Assembly: GCA_943736015.1 (NCBI GenBank) | Contig: OX031072.1 | Span: 320,001 to 384,000, forward strand | From: Tridacna crocea | Taxonomy: Eukaryota; Mollusca; Bivalvia; Cardiida; Cardiidae | Reading direction: 5' to 3' | DNA: 64,000 nt | Notes under the pieces: model-generated | Told to the model about the DNA's origin: nothing | What the model saw: only the letters and a program-made list of their open reading frames with translations | Database searches by the model: none | In this document: positions 49,622 to 60,083 of the stretch, piece after piece | How the letters are laid out: each line of letters begins with the position of its first letter | Numbering within the stretch: the stretch's first letter is position 1 | Made by a program: the position numbers and the translations under genes

Positions 49622-49672
49622 GGAGTGAACGCTTCTCCACCGAATACAAACAGTGAAAGTGACAGGCTTTCG
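49622..49672 (+). CDS. TNFR tail exon, repeat copy 8 (51 nt)
   Basis: Last intact member of the exon series: SESDRLS, CTTTCG ending, acceptor tttattacag, donor |gtaaag. Phase 0 at both ends, so it can join directly to the 54-nt exon at 57893. Confidence 0.8.
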
Positions 49673-51176
49673 GTAAAGTGACTTCTTTTTTAGAGATTCA
49701 GAAATTACAGTTTTAACCCTTTGCCCTACGAAAACATGTTTTAATGACTTTAGGAGAGAAAGCCTTTAAAATCATTGTAAAGAAATCATATTCAGGTTAC
49801 CAGCATGTTCCTTTTTCCACAATGTTCTAAACCTTTTCAGTTGAAAATGCCGTCAATTCAGCCACTCTAAATTTGTAGTTTGCAAAAGCTTTGAGTTTGG
49901 AGGAGTATAAAATTTTCTTGTTTTGTAAATATTTAAACATTTTGTCACATTGAATCTTGTTTCATTAAATTGAAATAGTTTTACTCCAAAATAATTGATA
50001 TTAAAATGAAATTACAGTTAAAGGCAGTCTAAGAGAAAAAGTTGATTTTTGTTATTCTCCAGTCCTACAGAGATTTATAGATCTCATGAATGAATTGTGT
50101 CCCTGAAAAAGAAGTGCAAATTACACTTTTACCCTTGTTAGCAGATGAGGTAGTCTAAGAAAAAAGTTGATATTTGATATTTTCCTGTCCTACAAAGATT
50201 TGTAGTTCTCATAAATGGATTGAAGGAAAAAGAAGCGCAAAATGCACTTTCACCATTGTTGGTAGATGTCAGTGATTATAACTCCTTTTTTAAAGTTATG
50301 CATAGATCATCTATACTATATTACCTCTATCACAAGCCCCTGAACTCAAAAGCTCCTCTACCCAATTTACATACCGGCTCCTTTGTTTGGATCAGGTCTA
50401 TCTTTTTCAGAAGGACCTGTCTAAACAATAGAATGAACGAGAGCAGGCCTATCTGTGCATGTGCACAGGTTGTTCCGTAGATAGAAAACCTGCCCACGTG
50501 CTGGAAAGACCTACTCCCGTGCAAGAAAGACCTGTCCACGTGCAACTGACGGATCTTGGGACGTACAGACAGGGTCGTGAAGGACATTGGTACTAGCGCG
50601 ATATTGATTTTCGGGAATTTGTTAAATAACAGAAAAAAATCTTGCAAATATGCTTCTTTCTGGTAAGACAGATTTTAATCGGATTTTTATTGGTGACCAA
50701 CTCAGCAATTCTTTGATAATTTCTTTCAAAGCAATCATTTAAAAAAATCTGTTTTTTCCTATTTACAAAATGTGCTATTTAAAACATTGTTGTCTTTTCC
50801 TCATGTTCAGTTGTTACATACAAGTAATTCATTCATATCTTAACCCAACTTATTTTTTCGCATTTTTCTAGTTTTCATATAAGTTAAATAGCAAAAGTGA
50901 GAAAAAACTTAAGGACGGACGCATAGTCTTAAACATGTCTGCAATATTTTTGTACTTTGTTCTAATGCATCCTATTTTCTATGAGACCCACTGTTGATTG
51001 TTTAGCAGTTTAGCCTCTAGAGCGAAAAAGCCCTCTCTTGTTTCTTATTGTGAAACAGCAAAACTAACAAAGGAGCACTCTCCTTTAGTGGCTGACTTGG
51101 CACAGCTAGACTCAAGAAATCAAACGAAATGCAAATTGAGGGGCCCGATCATTCCCATAGTCGAACGAACAGAATC

Positions 51177-51295
51177 GTTTTGCTGTCCTAAGCTAAATCC
51201 TAAGGTCCCGGGTTTGAGCCTCACTGAAAGTGTCGCCATGATATGACTGAAATAATGTTGAAAGTGGCGTAAAACACCATTCAGTCATTTAAGCA
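51177..51295 (+). repeat. SINE 3' portion
   Basis: B-box-like cccgggtttgagcctc followed by ccatgatatgactgaaat and gcgtaaaacaccattcagtc, a tail I recall from mollusc SINEs. Confidence 0.6.
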
Positions 51296-51698
51296 ATCAA
51301 TGAAAACTGACCTACGGCGCTACAGACTTGGGTGGATTAGTGCAAACGGACTGACGGTAGAATTAAAAACATGAGCGTTATTAACGGCAAAAGCTGAAAT
51401 CAGTGAATATTTCAATCAATTCGAACCCATTCTGAGCAATGAACTTACTCGTGTAACATCAACAAAGCTACACCAGTAAAAAAAATCCAAAAATTGATGC
51501 TCAGAGGCGTGCACTTTCAAGCCAAGATTCATTAATGTTCAAGTGACAAAGTAAAACTGATAAATAAATGAGAAAAAATATTCAAAAGTTATAAAACCAT
51601 AAAACATGTTATACCCTTCTCTTTTTGTCGAACAGGTCTTTTTGACATGATTTTTAAGTCGTCTTCTTTATACTGATGGTGGCCGGTATGTAAGTCGC

Positions 51699-51847
51699 AT
51701 ATTGACCTCGTACATCGGCCTTTCCGTATAAGAACGACCTGGGCACAAGCCTCACGAAACACCGAGAGCGCCAAGCGCTCGAGGTGTTTTGTGAAGCTCG
51801 TGCCCAGGTTAATCTTATACGGAAAGAACTCGCACTCGGTCGATATC
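51699..51847. repeat. Foldback of about 150 bp
   Basis: ctttccgtataag / cttatacggaaag outer arms and cacgaaacacc / ggtgttttgtg inner arms around a gcgccaagcgc centre. Confidence 0.75.
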
Positions 51848-53277
51848 CTATACGTACAGCTGTATGCTTTAAAAAGGTTTATGTATACTGTATATGTAAA
51901 TACGTCAGAGATTAACTATTGAGCTTCAATCAGCATGTGCATGATTATCAGTATTTAAGCAATGCTACAAAGAAGTCATCATGTAATTTGATTATTAAAC
52001 GGAATTTGGTAGTTCCACTGTTAGGTCTGGTGGTGTAACTTGAATGTTACTGACCTTTACAACACAGTGTCGAGTTTAAACGACCCTAAAGAGCATGTTT
52101 TTTTTCTTTTAAACATTGTGGGAGTCTTCTTTTCCCACAATGTTTCCTACCCTCTCAAGAACTAACTCTATTACTTAAGGTAAGACCTGTGTTATGCACT
52201 TCCGGTTAAAATTCTAATTAAGTGATAAATAAGGATTTATGCAGAAATAATATTTTTGCACATATCTAACGGATCAGAAAATCCATTTATGTCTATCTTG
52301 AAATTCTATTTTGACACTTTTGTTAGTTTTCTGAAAAGGGAGGTAATTATTATATATTTTTTAATTGAGAATATAGTAGTTTTAGATTTATAAATGATAA
52401 TTCAAAGAAGGAAGAAATGGAGAAAATGAAGAGGTGAATGTAGTTCAATAATACTCATTTTAATTATCTCCCGCTGTTGGCAGAGGGATATAGTTTAAGC
52501 GTTGTCCGTCCTTCCGTTCTTCTGTCCGTCCTTCCGTCCGTCAGTCCATGTGTCTGTCACGGCAAATATCTCCAATACCATTGGACGGACTTTCGTGAAA
52601 CCTTATACACATGTACAATGACCCATTCTCCCAGGGCACTTTTTTTTTTTTATTCGATGCAAAATGGCCGACTGAGAGCGATTTTAAGTTTCACTTAAGT
52701 TATACTTAAGTGCACTTTTGATGTTTGGAGTCTTGTCTTCAAAACTATACAAAGTTTTGACATTGAACTTGTCACACCTGTCAACCTCCATTAGGAAATG
52801 CAGGAAAAAAAGTTTCACCTACATTGACCATGCAACACCACAGTTATTTACCCTTGTTTTTGTAATAAGGTTTCATGAAAAAAGAGGGTTTCATGTTATA
52901 TTTCATTCCATTTCTTTTGAAGGCAACTCCTTCCACATTTCTTGACAGAATTGAATAGTAGAATTTTGACAGAATATTTCTTGTCATGTGACCTATTGCA
53001 TATTGTCAACATTTTGCGATTTGTAGCTGCGTCATGAAAGAAATGTTTTACTTCATTTTATTTCTTGTGAATGCAACTCGTCCCATATTTCTTGACAGAA
53101 TTGAAAATAAAAATCATAAAATGTTTCTCATCATCTGACATATTGCATATTCTCAAGGTTTTGCGATTTGTAGCTGCGTCATGAAAAAAGGGGGCTTCAT
53201 GTTTTATTTCATTCTATTTCTTGTGAAGGCAACTCCTCCCACATTTCTTGGCAGATTTGACTGGAATTTTCACATTA

Positions 53278-54582
53278 CGAGGGTCAGTCAAAAATAAGTG
53301 AGCACTGCCTAATAACTTTTTAACACTACGTGGTAAACAAATTACGTGCTTATAATCCCTCAAAGTAATCTCCCCTGGACTGGATGACAGAATTCCATCT
53401 CTTTGGCAATGCTTGAATGCCGCTTGCTCGGCTACCAATGTTGATTCGTCATACCTCCCTATTCACGGCACACTCAAATTCATCCAAACTCTCGTAGTGT
53501 ATTCCCCGTAAGTTTTAAGTTTTAGGAACAAATCAAAGTCGGGGGGGGGGGGGCCCCAAGTCAGGGGAGTAGGACGGTGATTAAGAACTTCCCACCGGTA
53601 TGACTCCAGTAGCTCCTTGACAACGTTGGCTTTATGGGGTGACACGTTATCGTGTAAAATTAGCGGCGTGTGGTCAATCATCTCTTGGCGCTTTCGGCCT
53701 ATTACTGGATGAAGTATTGTTCTATTATACATCTTATAGTACTCTTTATTCACAGTCTCACCAGTTGGTACCCTATGTGCCGTCAATACTCCAGGAAAAT
53801 CATACGCAAAGATCATCAACATTTTGGCATAGTTCTGACTTCGACGGAATTTTATGATTTTTGGGGAGTTTTTTGTATGCCATTCACTGCTTTGGCGCTT
53901 TAATTCGGGTTCAAAAGACCGAATCCATGTCTCATCGATTGCAACGATTCGTTGTAACATTTCAACACCATCTTCACCTTATCTTTTTAGAAGTTTATGG
54001 GCAATGTTTACACGTTGGTGTTTTTCAATTTCCGACAGCATATGGGGCACCCATCGGGCCACGAACTTTCTCATTTGCAGATGTTCCGTTAAAATTCTAT
54101 GAACTGACCCGTGACTTATGTCCAACTCATGAGCAATTTCATCACATGAATATCTTCTGTCATCGTTTAGCAGTTTTGCAACATTTTCCACATTTTCACC
54201 GGTCGTTGCCGACAGGTGTTTGTTGCTAAATGTATTTCGCCCGTTGTTGAATTGTCTTACCCATCGGGTTATAGAACTATATGGAAGTACAAACTCTGAA
54301 CCTACTTCCTCGAGCGCTTTCTGAATTTCTATCGCACTTTTACCCTGTCTAGCCTCAATCTTAATATATGTTACTTGTTTGTCGTGCGTCAGCGTGAACG
54401 CAAAGTCCGCCATGACAGTTTTGTAAATGACCTCATATTTACGTGAGGTCATATACAGTTATTTTTTCCCGCGCAAATTTTGCACGAGACATTATTGAAC
54501 AATTGTGCTAAGTTTTGTTAGCCTACGTAAAAAAAAATAAAAAGTTATGAGGCAGTGCTCACTTATTTTTGACTGACCATTG
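53278..54582 (-). mobile_element. Mariner element, 1305 bp, with TA duplication
   Basis: Terminal inverted repeats of about 45 bp (ggtcagtcaaaaataagtg core) and TA at 53276-53277 and 54583-54584. The same host repeat without insertion is at about 62325-62340 (cattatcatg), so the empty site is visible in this window. Confidence 0.92.
53350..54413 (-). pseudogene. Mariner transposase pseudogene
   Basis: About 355 codons, the usual mariner length, starting MADFAFTLTHDKQVTYIKI at 54413. The N-terminal helix-turn-helix domains read to 53982. The catalytic region has IDETW, HDN and PDFDLF, the three Asp positions of a DD34D mariner. Lesions: TAA at 53979-53981; a one-base loss near the third Asp followed by a 13-C tract that restores frame but lengthens the spacing; another frameshift near 53500; and a TGA before the C-terminal ALPKRWNSVI...GDYFEGL end (stop at 53350-53352). 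Not functional. Confidence 0.9.
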
Positions 54583-55619
54583 TATCATGTGACATAACAC
54601 AATGCCCCCCACATTTCTTGACAGATTTGGATGGAATTTTCACATGATCATGTGACCTACGCCATATTGTCAAGGTTTTGGGATTTGTAGCTGCATCATG
54701 GAATAAGGGGGCCTCATGTTATAATTTCATTTTTCACCAGAATCTCTTCAATTAGTGGACAGATCTAAATAGATTTGGATGAGATTTTCACAGATCATGC
54801 GACCTAGCACATGTCAGGGTTTTGCAATTTATCACTGTATCATGGAAAAAGGGGATTTCATGTCAAATTTTGTTTTTTATCAGTGTATCCCCAATTTTTG
54901 CACATATTTTCATATAGAACTTAATGGTTTTTATTGCTTGATCAAAGCCAGTGACCAATTAATCAATTGTGCATTCGTCTCTCCATGCATCAGTCTGTTC
55001 TTAACCTTTTAGATCACAAGTAATACCATATATCCATTCAGCTAGCCAGGCAGGTGCTACAAATTTCAACACTTTAGTCTCTAGCTACCTGCTTGAAATG
55101 GCAGCAGTGTGGCGGCTTATATTGTGACAGGGATATCTTCTAAAGTCTTTGACAAAAATTGATGAAACTTCATGCATGTTTTCCATTGGATAGTCCGATG
55201 ATACATTCCCCCACATATATGAAATCTTGAAATGGGTACTTAATGTATAATCCTGTAATGGACCTCTTTTATATTTTTTATGTCATGAAATCCTGTGCCA
55301 TGGAACAAGGGGGCTTAATGTATAATTTCATCATGGACCAATAACAAAAAGGCCAGATGTACATGCAAAACACAATACCTCTTACACGTTTGTATCAAAA
55401 AAGGTCTTTTTCGGCGGGGGATATCATTTCAACAAAATTGTTTGTTATAGCTAATTTTGCAGGATGATATTTTAGTGGAAATAGTTGTTTTCCATTACAC
55501 AGGTCTTACCTTAAACTGCATTTAAATTGTAGTCTAAACTACATGTACTTTCAACTGGGCAAGTCTGAAATTTTGTGATAAGCAATGAATTAAGCACAAG
55601 TCCCTTTTTATTTATAACT

Positions 55620-55671
55620 GGAAGTGAACACTTCACTACAAGGACATGTCAGAGGAAGTGACAGGATATCG
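55620..55671 (+). pseudogene. Relic ninth copy of the 51-nt TNFR tail exon
   Basis: The sequence ggaagtgaacacttcac...gacaggatatcg aligns to the 51-nt exon and its flanks (tccctttttatttata before, aaagtgactcc after). The acceptor dinucleotide is lost (aactg| in place of tacag|), the donor has become gc, and an extra base disturbs the frame. It is more diverged than copies 1-8, so it is probably an old copy that escaped the recent amplification. Confidence 0.7.
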
Positions 55672-57418
55672 GCAAAGTGACTCCTTTTTCAGAGATTCAT
55701 AGATTGCAGCTTTAACACTTTGCCCTACGAAAACATGTTTTAATGACCCTAAGATAGATAACCTTTGAAACAATTGCAGATAATCATATTCAGGTTACCA
55801 GCAGTTTTCTTTTTTTTTTTCCCACAATGTTATCTACCCTTTTCGAAGAAAATCACAACATTGAAGCCACTTTTAACTTGTAGCCTGCAAAAGCTTCGAG
55901 TTTTGAGGGTCAAAATTTTTCTCATTTAGCGAAAAATTCAACCATATTTCACCTGAATCATGTTTCATAAAATTCACACAAGTTGCTCAGAAATATTATA
56001 TATTTAAATGAAGTTACAGAAAAAGCAGTCTGAGAATAAAGTTGTTCTTTGTTTAACTCTTCCTGGTGTCCTACAGAGGTTATTAGTTCCCATAGATAGA
56101 TTTTTCCCACAAAAATAGTGCAACCCCCATTACATTTCCATAATAAAGCAATGTACAAGCTGAAACTTTTCTGTAAACCAAAAATCTATCAAAACAACCA
56201 AAATTTGCGCTAGACCAGTAAGTGAAGGATTTGCAATTCACATATTACACATAGCTCATATGATAATTTCTGGATTTAAAAGGTTCAGAAAAATTGTGGG
56301 AAAAAGAGAAATGCTGAGAGATATGTTAATTGTCTTTCGCAAATGCTTTTAAATTCAAGCAGTCTATAATACTTTCATAGTGCCATAAAATCAAACTGAG
56401 CTTCACAAAATCTCACACTATTTTGGCAGAAAATGTATTAAGGTCTGAAAATTAAGTATATAAAAGAAATTTATTCTTTTCCCATTTTTAGAAATGAATG
56501 TAGAATGCTTCCCTTGGGTCTCTTCCAATTTTTTAGTCCACATAAATACACAATGTTTTTCTTTGGTCAAATCCCTTTGTTTATAGTAAATATAGAATGT
56601 TTTCATTGGAACAAAATTCTAAGTGCATTTTCAACAGTGCTTGCATATTAAATCAAAGCGTTGAGAACGCTGAAGTGGTATTTGCCAAGGAAACCCATTG
56701 TGTGGAATTAATAGTTTGAAAGAAAAAAGACATATTGTTCAAATATTGGCTTAATAGTCAACCCACTAAGCAAATGACTACCTTACCGGTTGAAGGGAGA
56801 GTACTCATGTACCTTAAAACTGTAATTTTGAAATATCTTTAGCCTTTTGCATTTAATTTCCAATATTAAATCAATTTGCTTGAGAAAAAATGAGTTTAAC
56901 TGAGAAAAACCTAAGTACAAATTTAATCATTTATTTTATTTTCTTAATTTTTCTTTATTAGAGTCTCATTCATGTACAGCAATATTTACAACTGATCATC
57001 ATGTGATCCACACTTTATACACGAATACGCGGAAATCGATATTTGACCAATCAGATCATAGCAGTTATTTTGTCTGATGGGAAGCCTTGCTGTCTACTAT
57101 TTCAGCCTCTAAATAAATGACTGGTAACATTGGATGTTTGCCAACTGTGAATAGCACTCTGAAAAGATATTTTTCTGAACATCCCTTCTGTCATATACAA
57201 CACAATCTCAAGTGCTGATGACCCTAAAGAACAAAGCATATGAAAACATTGTCCCACCTTATAAGTCTGATGGGGATACCTGAATGTTATGAACCCTTTA
57301 CAACACAATCCTGAGTCCTTATGATCCTGGAGAACAAAGCATTTTTTAAAAATTCTGTGGGTAAATAAGAAAATGTTTTTAACCAGTATTATCTCCTTTT
57401 CCAACAATAATCTCTACC
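55672..57418 (+). other. TNFR intron sequence after the array
   Basis: Continues the diverged ninth unit to about 56100, then AT-rich sequence with no repeat or exon I can name to about 57100. A degenerate block (acaacacaatcctgagtcc) occurs near 57200, 57300, 58850 and 59660, marking local tandem duplication. Confidence 0.5.
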
Positions 57419-57788
57419 TTATGGATAGTGGACCCGTAATACTTCAAGTGCAGCATAGCATAAAATTTCTTGACAGTTGATAAAGACAGATTTTTACAGA
57501 TATAATACTTTTGCACATTTCTACCCGACCAGAAATTCCTTTGATGTCTATCTTGAAATTATTTTTTGATATGTTTGTTACTTTCCAGAAAAGGGAGGTA
57601 ATTATCACATCAATTTGTAATGAGAATATAGTGGTTTTAGATTTATAAATGATAATTCTAGGAAGGACAAAAGGAAAAAGTGGCTCGGTGAAAGTAGTAC
57701 AATAATAATCATTTTTAATCCTAGCGAATTTTGTAGGATAATATTATGGTGGCAATAGCTGTTTTCTATTACGGGTCCACTACGTTAA
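57419..57788. mobile_element. Family N element beside the SPQES exon
   Basis: tagtggacccgtaatac at the left and ttacgggtccactacgttaa at the right, ending about 100 bp before the exon at 57893. Confidence 0.75.
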
Positions 57789-57892
57789 CACAGATACCAT
57801 CGTTTGAGCCACAGTTATGTAATTCTCTGCAACAGTTTTCATGTTGGATAAATCTAAAATGTATTCATAGTTAATAACCTTTTTCTATACAG

Positions 57893-57946
57893 CAGGAAGA
57901 AGGTATGTCCCCACAAGAAAGCAGCAGTACGATTATCATCATGCCG
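57893..57946 (+). CDS. TNFR tail exon with SPQES motif, copy A (54 nt)
   Basis: Encodes QEEGMSPQESSSTIIIMP in phase 0/0. Acceptor ctatacag is followed directly by cag (NAGNAG), so the first Gln is optional; donor ccg|gtaaag. S-P-Q-E fits the published major TRAF2-binding consensus (P/S/A/T)-x-(Q/E)-E, which suggests adaptor recruitment. The exon lies in a duplicated intron segment, with its partner 1405 bp downstream. Confidence 0.75.
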
Positions 57947-58314
57947 GTAAAGTTATGTCTTTTTTTTTCCTCTGAGTTTAAGCTAGAGAGATATCTAAAC
58001 AATCTAAAGTTTTAACAAGAAAGAAATCCTTAAAATATTTTGTGGAGAGAGGAGAAACACCTCATTACACGTTTCATCATGTGATCCACACTTTATTTTA
58101 CCAAATATGAAGCCTTGCTGTCTACTATTTCGGCTCCTAAATAAATGACTGTAACGTTGGATGGGAGCAATGGTGAATAGCACTCTGAAAAGAAATGTTC
58201 TTTCCAAGTATCCCTTATGTCATATACAGGGTTAGAGTCCTCAGAAATAAATTAGGCTCAGGCAAAAAGGGGGCAAATGTATCTCTGAAGATATCATATA
58301 CATGTAATCATCGT

Positions 58315-58543
58315 TTAACTCATTACCAAACGACAAAATTGTAGGAGTGTCCTAAGCGAAAGCATTTGCAGAATACAAAATAAAGGTGACTGAAAATTTG
58401 AAAATTGTTTTGTGAAGGGTAGAAAACATTGTGGGAAAAGGAGAAAATGCTGGTTTCCAGCATTTTCTCCTTTTCCCACAATGTTTTTTAAAGGCTTCTT
58501 TCTCAGGGCATCAAAAGTAGGGATTGTGTGGTAATGGGATAAT
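58315..58543 (+). mobile_element. Family M MITE between the two SPQES exons
   Basis: TTAA at the left, degraded right end, long hairpin around atgctggtttccagcat. Confidence 0.8.
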
Positions 58544-59099
58544 TACCGATTCATAAAATTTGGGTAGAATGGTCCTCAGACATGCAGAAAACAGGTAAGC
58601 CTGGGCAAACCGTTCCCTCTGACCTGGGTCAATTATTTTTGCAGATGCTTGAGATATTACTTTTCACGAACCACACCCTTGTCTAGTCATGATCCAGTTG
58701 ACTGCATATTCTGTGCATTATTTATCACCATTGAAGTAATATCACAAGTCTAGTCAGCATGTAACTTTATAACCTAGGACTATATTCCCAGTCATTAAGC
58801 AACAGAATTTATCAGTCCCACCTTATAAGTCTGATAGGGGTACTAACCCTTAACAACATAATCCTGAGTCCTATGACCCTGAAAAACAAAGCCTATGAAA
58901 ACATAGTGGGAAAATAAGAAAATGTTTTTAAGCAGTATTATCTTCTTTTCCCACAATAATCTCTACCCTTTTTACACAGATACCACAGTTTGTTTAGTTT
59001 AAACATATTTATTTTACATTGATTGAGAAACAAGTTCTTACAACTTATTCTAATCTCTCTCGATTCTGCTTCCTGGGAACTACACCAGTACTCGCATTG

Positions 59100-59212
59100 A
59101 ATGTGTGGGCCAATGAAAAATCCCAAAGTTGACACCCACTCCCGGGGATCGAACTCAGGACCTTTTGGTTACGAGGCCGAAGCTCTACTTCACGACCACT
59201 GACACCACAGTT
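59100..59212 (-). repeat. tRNA-derived SINE fragment
   Basis: On the minus strand gtcagtggtcgtgaagtaga then gagttcgatcccc (B-box). Followed by a non-tRNA tail, so SINE rather than a tRNA gene. It lies about 85 bp upstream of the exon at 59298. Confidence 0.55.
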
Positions 59213-59297
59213 ATGTAATTGTCTGCAAAAGTTTTCATTTTGGATAAGTCTAAAATTTTGTTGTTTTGTTCATAGTTAATAACCTTTTTCTATACAG

Positions 59298-59351
59298 CAG
59301 GAAGAAAGTATGTCCCCACAAGAAAGTTGCAGTACTTGTATGAACATGTCG
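59298..59351 (+). CDS. TNFR tail exon with SPQES motif, copy B (54 nt)
   Basis: Encodes QEESMSPQESCSTCMNMS, paralogous to the exon at 57893. It has the same NAGNAG acceptor (tatacag|cag) and the same donor context. The SPQES core is conserved while the C-terminal third has diverged (STIIIMP versus STCMNMS), consistent with selection on the motif, though two copies are too few to prove it. Confidence 0.75.
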
Positions 59352-59948
59352 GTAAAGTTATGTCTTTTTATTTCAACTATACAATCCAAAGTTTTAACAA
59401 GAAAGAAATCCTTAAAATATTCTGGTGAGAGAGGAGAAAAACCTAGATACAAATTTCATCATGTGAACCACACTTTATACATGGATCCGTGGAAATCGAT
59501 ATTTGACCCATCAGATCATAGCAATTATTTTGCCTGATGGGAAGCCTTGCTGTCTACTATTTCAGCCCCCAAAGAAATGACTGGTAATATTGGATGTTTG
59601 CTATGGTGAATAGCACTCTGAAAAGAAATTTGTTCTTTCGCAACATCCCTTATGTCATATACAACACAATCCCGAGTGTTTATGACCGTTGAGAGCAAAC
59701 CATATGAAAACATTGTGGGAAAATAAGAAAATGTTTTTAACCAGTATTATCTTCCCATAATGTTTTTCAAAGCTTTGTCAGGGTCGTTGAAAAGTTAGAA
59801 TAGTGTCATCCACCCATTTTTCCTTTCTCTCGTTTTGACTGTTCTTTCAAAACTTCAGGGCGGAATAAAACTGATAAGTTTTATAGTTCAAATGATAACA
59901 ATACAAGAGAATTTAAATACCCTCAGAAAATTTTACCTTTTATTTCAG

Positions 59949-60051
59949 AATCCATCGACTCCTTATACAGATGACAGCCATGATGAATCAGACACTGAGC
60001 CCAGCTCAACGACTCCTCTAATGTCCAATCAACAAGCAGAGCAATCTTTTT
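59949..60051 (+). CDS. TNFR tail exon, acidic Ser/Thr-rich; last exon visible
   Basis: A 103-nt exon following ttttatttcag. It encodes NPSTPYTDDSHDESDTEPSS and then TTPLMSNQQAEQSF, a low-complexity acidic segment. It ends in T|gtaagt, a consensus donor, leaving one base for the next exon outside the window. If the donor is not used, the frame runs 11 more codons to a TAA-type stop at 60081-60083, giving a short tail without any death domain. Both ends are possible. Confidence 0.7.
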
Positions 60052-60083
60052 GTAAGTCAACATTATTTCAGTTACATTGCTAA

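Larger units (their letters stand above)
50371..51853. mobile_element. Composite insertion in the last array unit
   Basis: Interrupts ctacccaat...gtacagctgtatg seen intact at 33410. Contains inverted TTACATACCGGC (50367) / GCCGGTATGTAA (51682), a SINE tail (51177-51295) and a foldback (51699-51847). Confidence 0.65.
26751..52174 (+). repeat. Tandem array of TNFR tail-exon units
   Basis: Each unit contains recognisable blocks in fixed order: TTAGGTCTGGTGGGGTAAC, a degenerate hairpin MITE, the 51-nt exon, a block ending near cacttt(t/c)acc, and, in long units only, an AGGTGG element plus a tRNA-like segment. Raw spacings between exon starts are 4899, 1625, 2742, 5903, 2719, 1422 and 2721 bp. 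Removing later insertions (1.67 kb and 0.54 kb from the first, 0.27 kb from the second, 4.78 kb from the fourth) leaves alternating long (about 2.7 kb) and short (about 1.1-1.4 kb) intervals. The amplified unit is therefore an exon pair of about 4.1 kb, present about four times. Confidence 0.8.
52466..55446 (+). mobile_element. GTCCGTCC-family element, copy A
   Basis: Starts atctcccgctgttggcagag, then a GTCCGTCCTTCCG run, then diverged tandem units (gcgatttgtagctgcgtcat, cacatttcttgacagaattg) and ends near aaattgtttgtt. Parallel to copy B at 61399-63330. Confidence 0.8.
52175..55514. mobile_element. Family N element enlarged by nested insertions
   Basis: TTAA at both ends with perfect inverted GGTAAGACCTGTGT. 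Inner family N blocks flank a GTCCGTCC-type element (about 52466-55446), which in turn contains the mariner element. The surrounding sequence is the relic ninth array unit. Confidence 0.8.
19271..60083 (+). other. Gene model: TNF receptor superfamily member with tandem cytoplasmic exons
   Basis: Fourteen coding exons are proposed: 19276-19693, 20638-20787, 25329-25545, 26580-26622, eight 51-nt exons (27591, 32490, 34115, 36857, 42760, 45479, 46901, 49622), 57893-57946, 59298-59351 and 59949-60051 (the last three follow the array). Each junction has GT/AG sites and compatible phase (1, 1, 2, 0, then 0 until the last). The spliced coding length is 1447 nt, about 482 residues. Architecture is signal peptide, four cysteine-rich repeats, Ser/Thr stalk, one transmembrane helix, Cys-rich juxtamembrane stretch, repeat tail, two SPQES motifs and an acidic Ser/Thr region. 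Family knowledge: these are type I membrane receptors for TNF-like ligands that signal through TRAFs or death-domain adaptors. No death domain is seen, so the 3' end may lie beyond the window. Exon use is inferred without transcript data. Confidence 0.85.

Noticed and set aside
28012..50300. Possible second repeated exon (tacag|agattt ... gcagatgag|gtag, peptides like KEKEAQNALLPLL)
   Set aside because: Copies differ by 8-base and other frame-breaking indels and several have stops in the needed phase, so coding constraint is not evident.
59137..59205. Possible tRNA gene on the minus strand
   Set aside because: B-box is good but the acceptor stem does not pair and a SINE-like tail follows.
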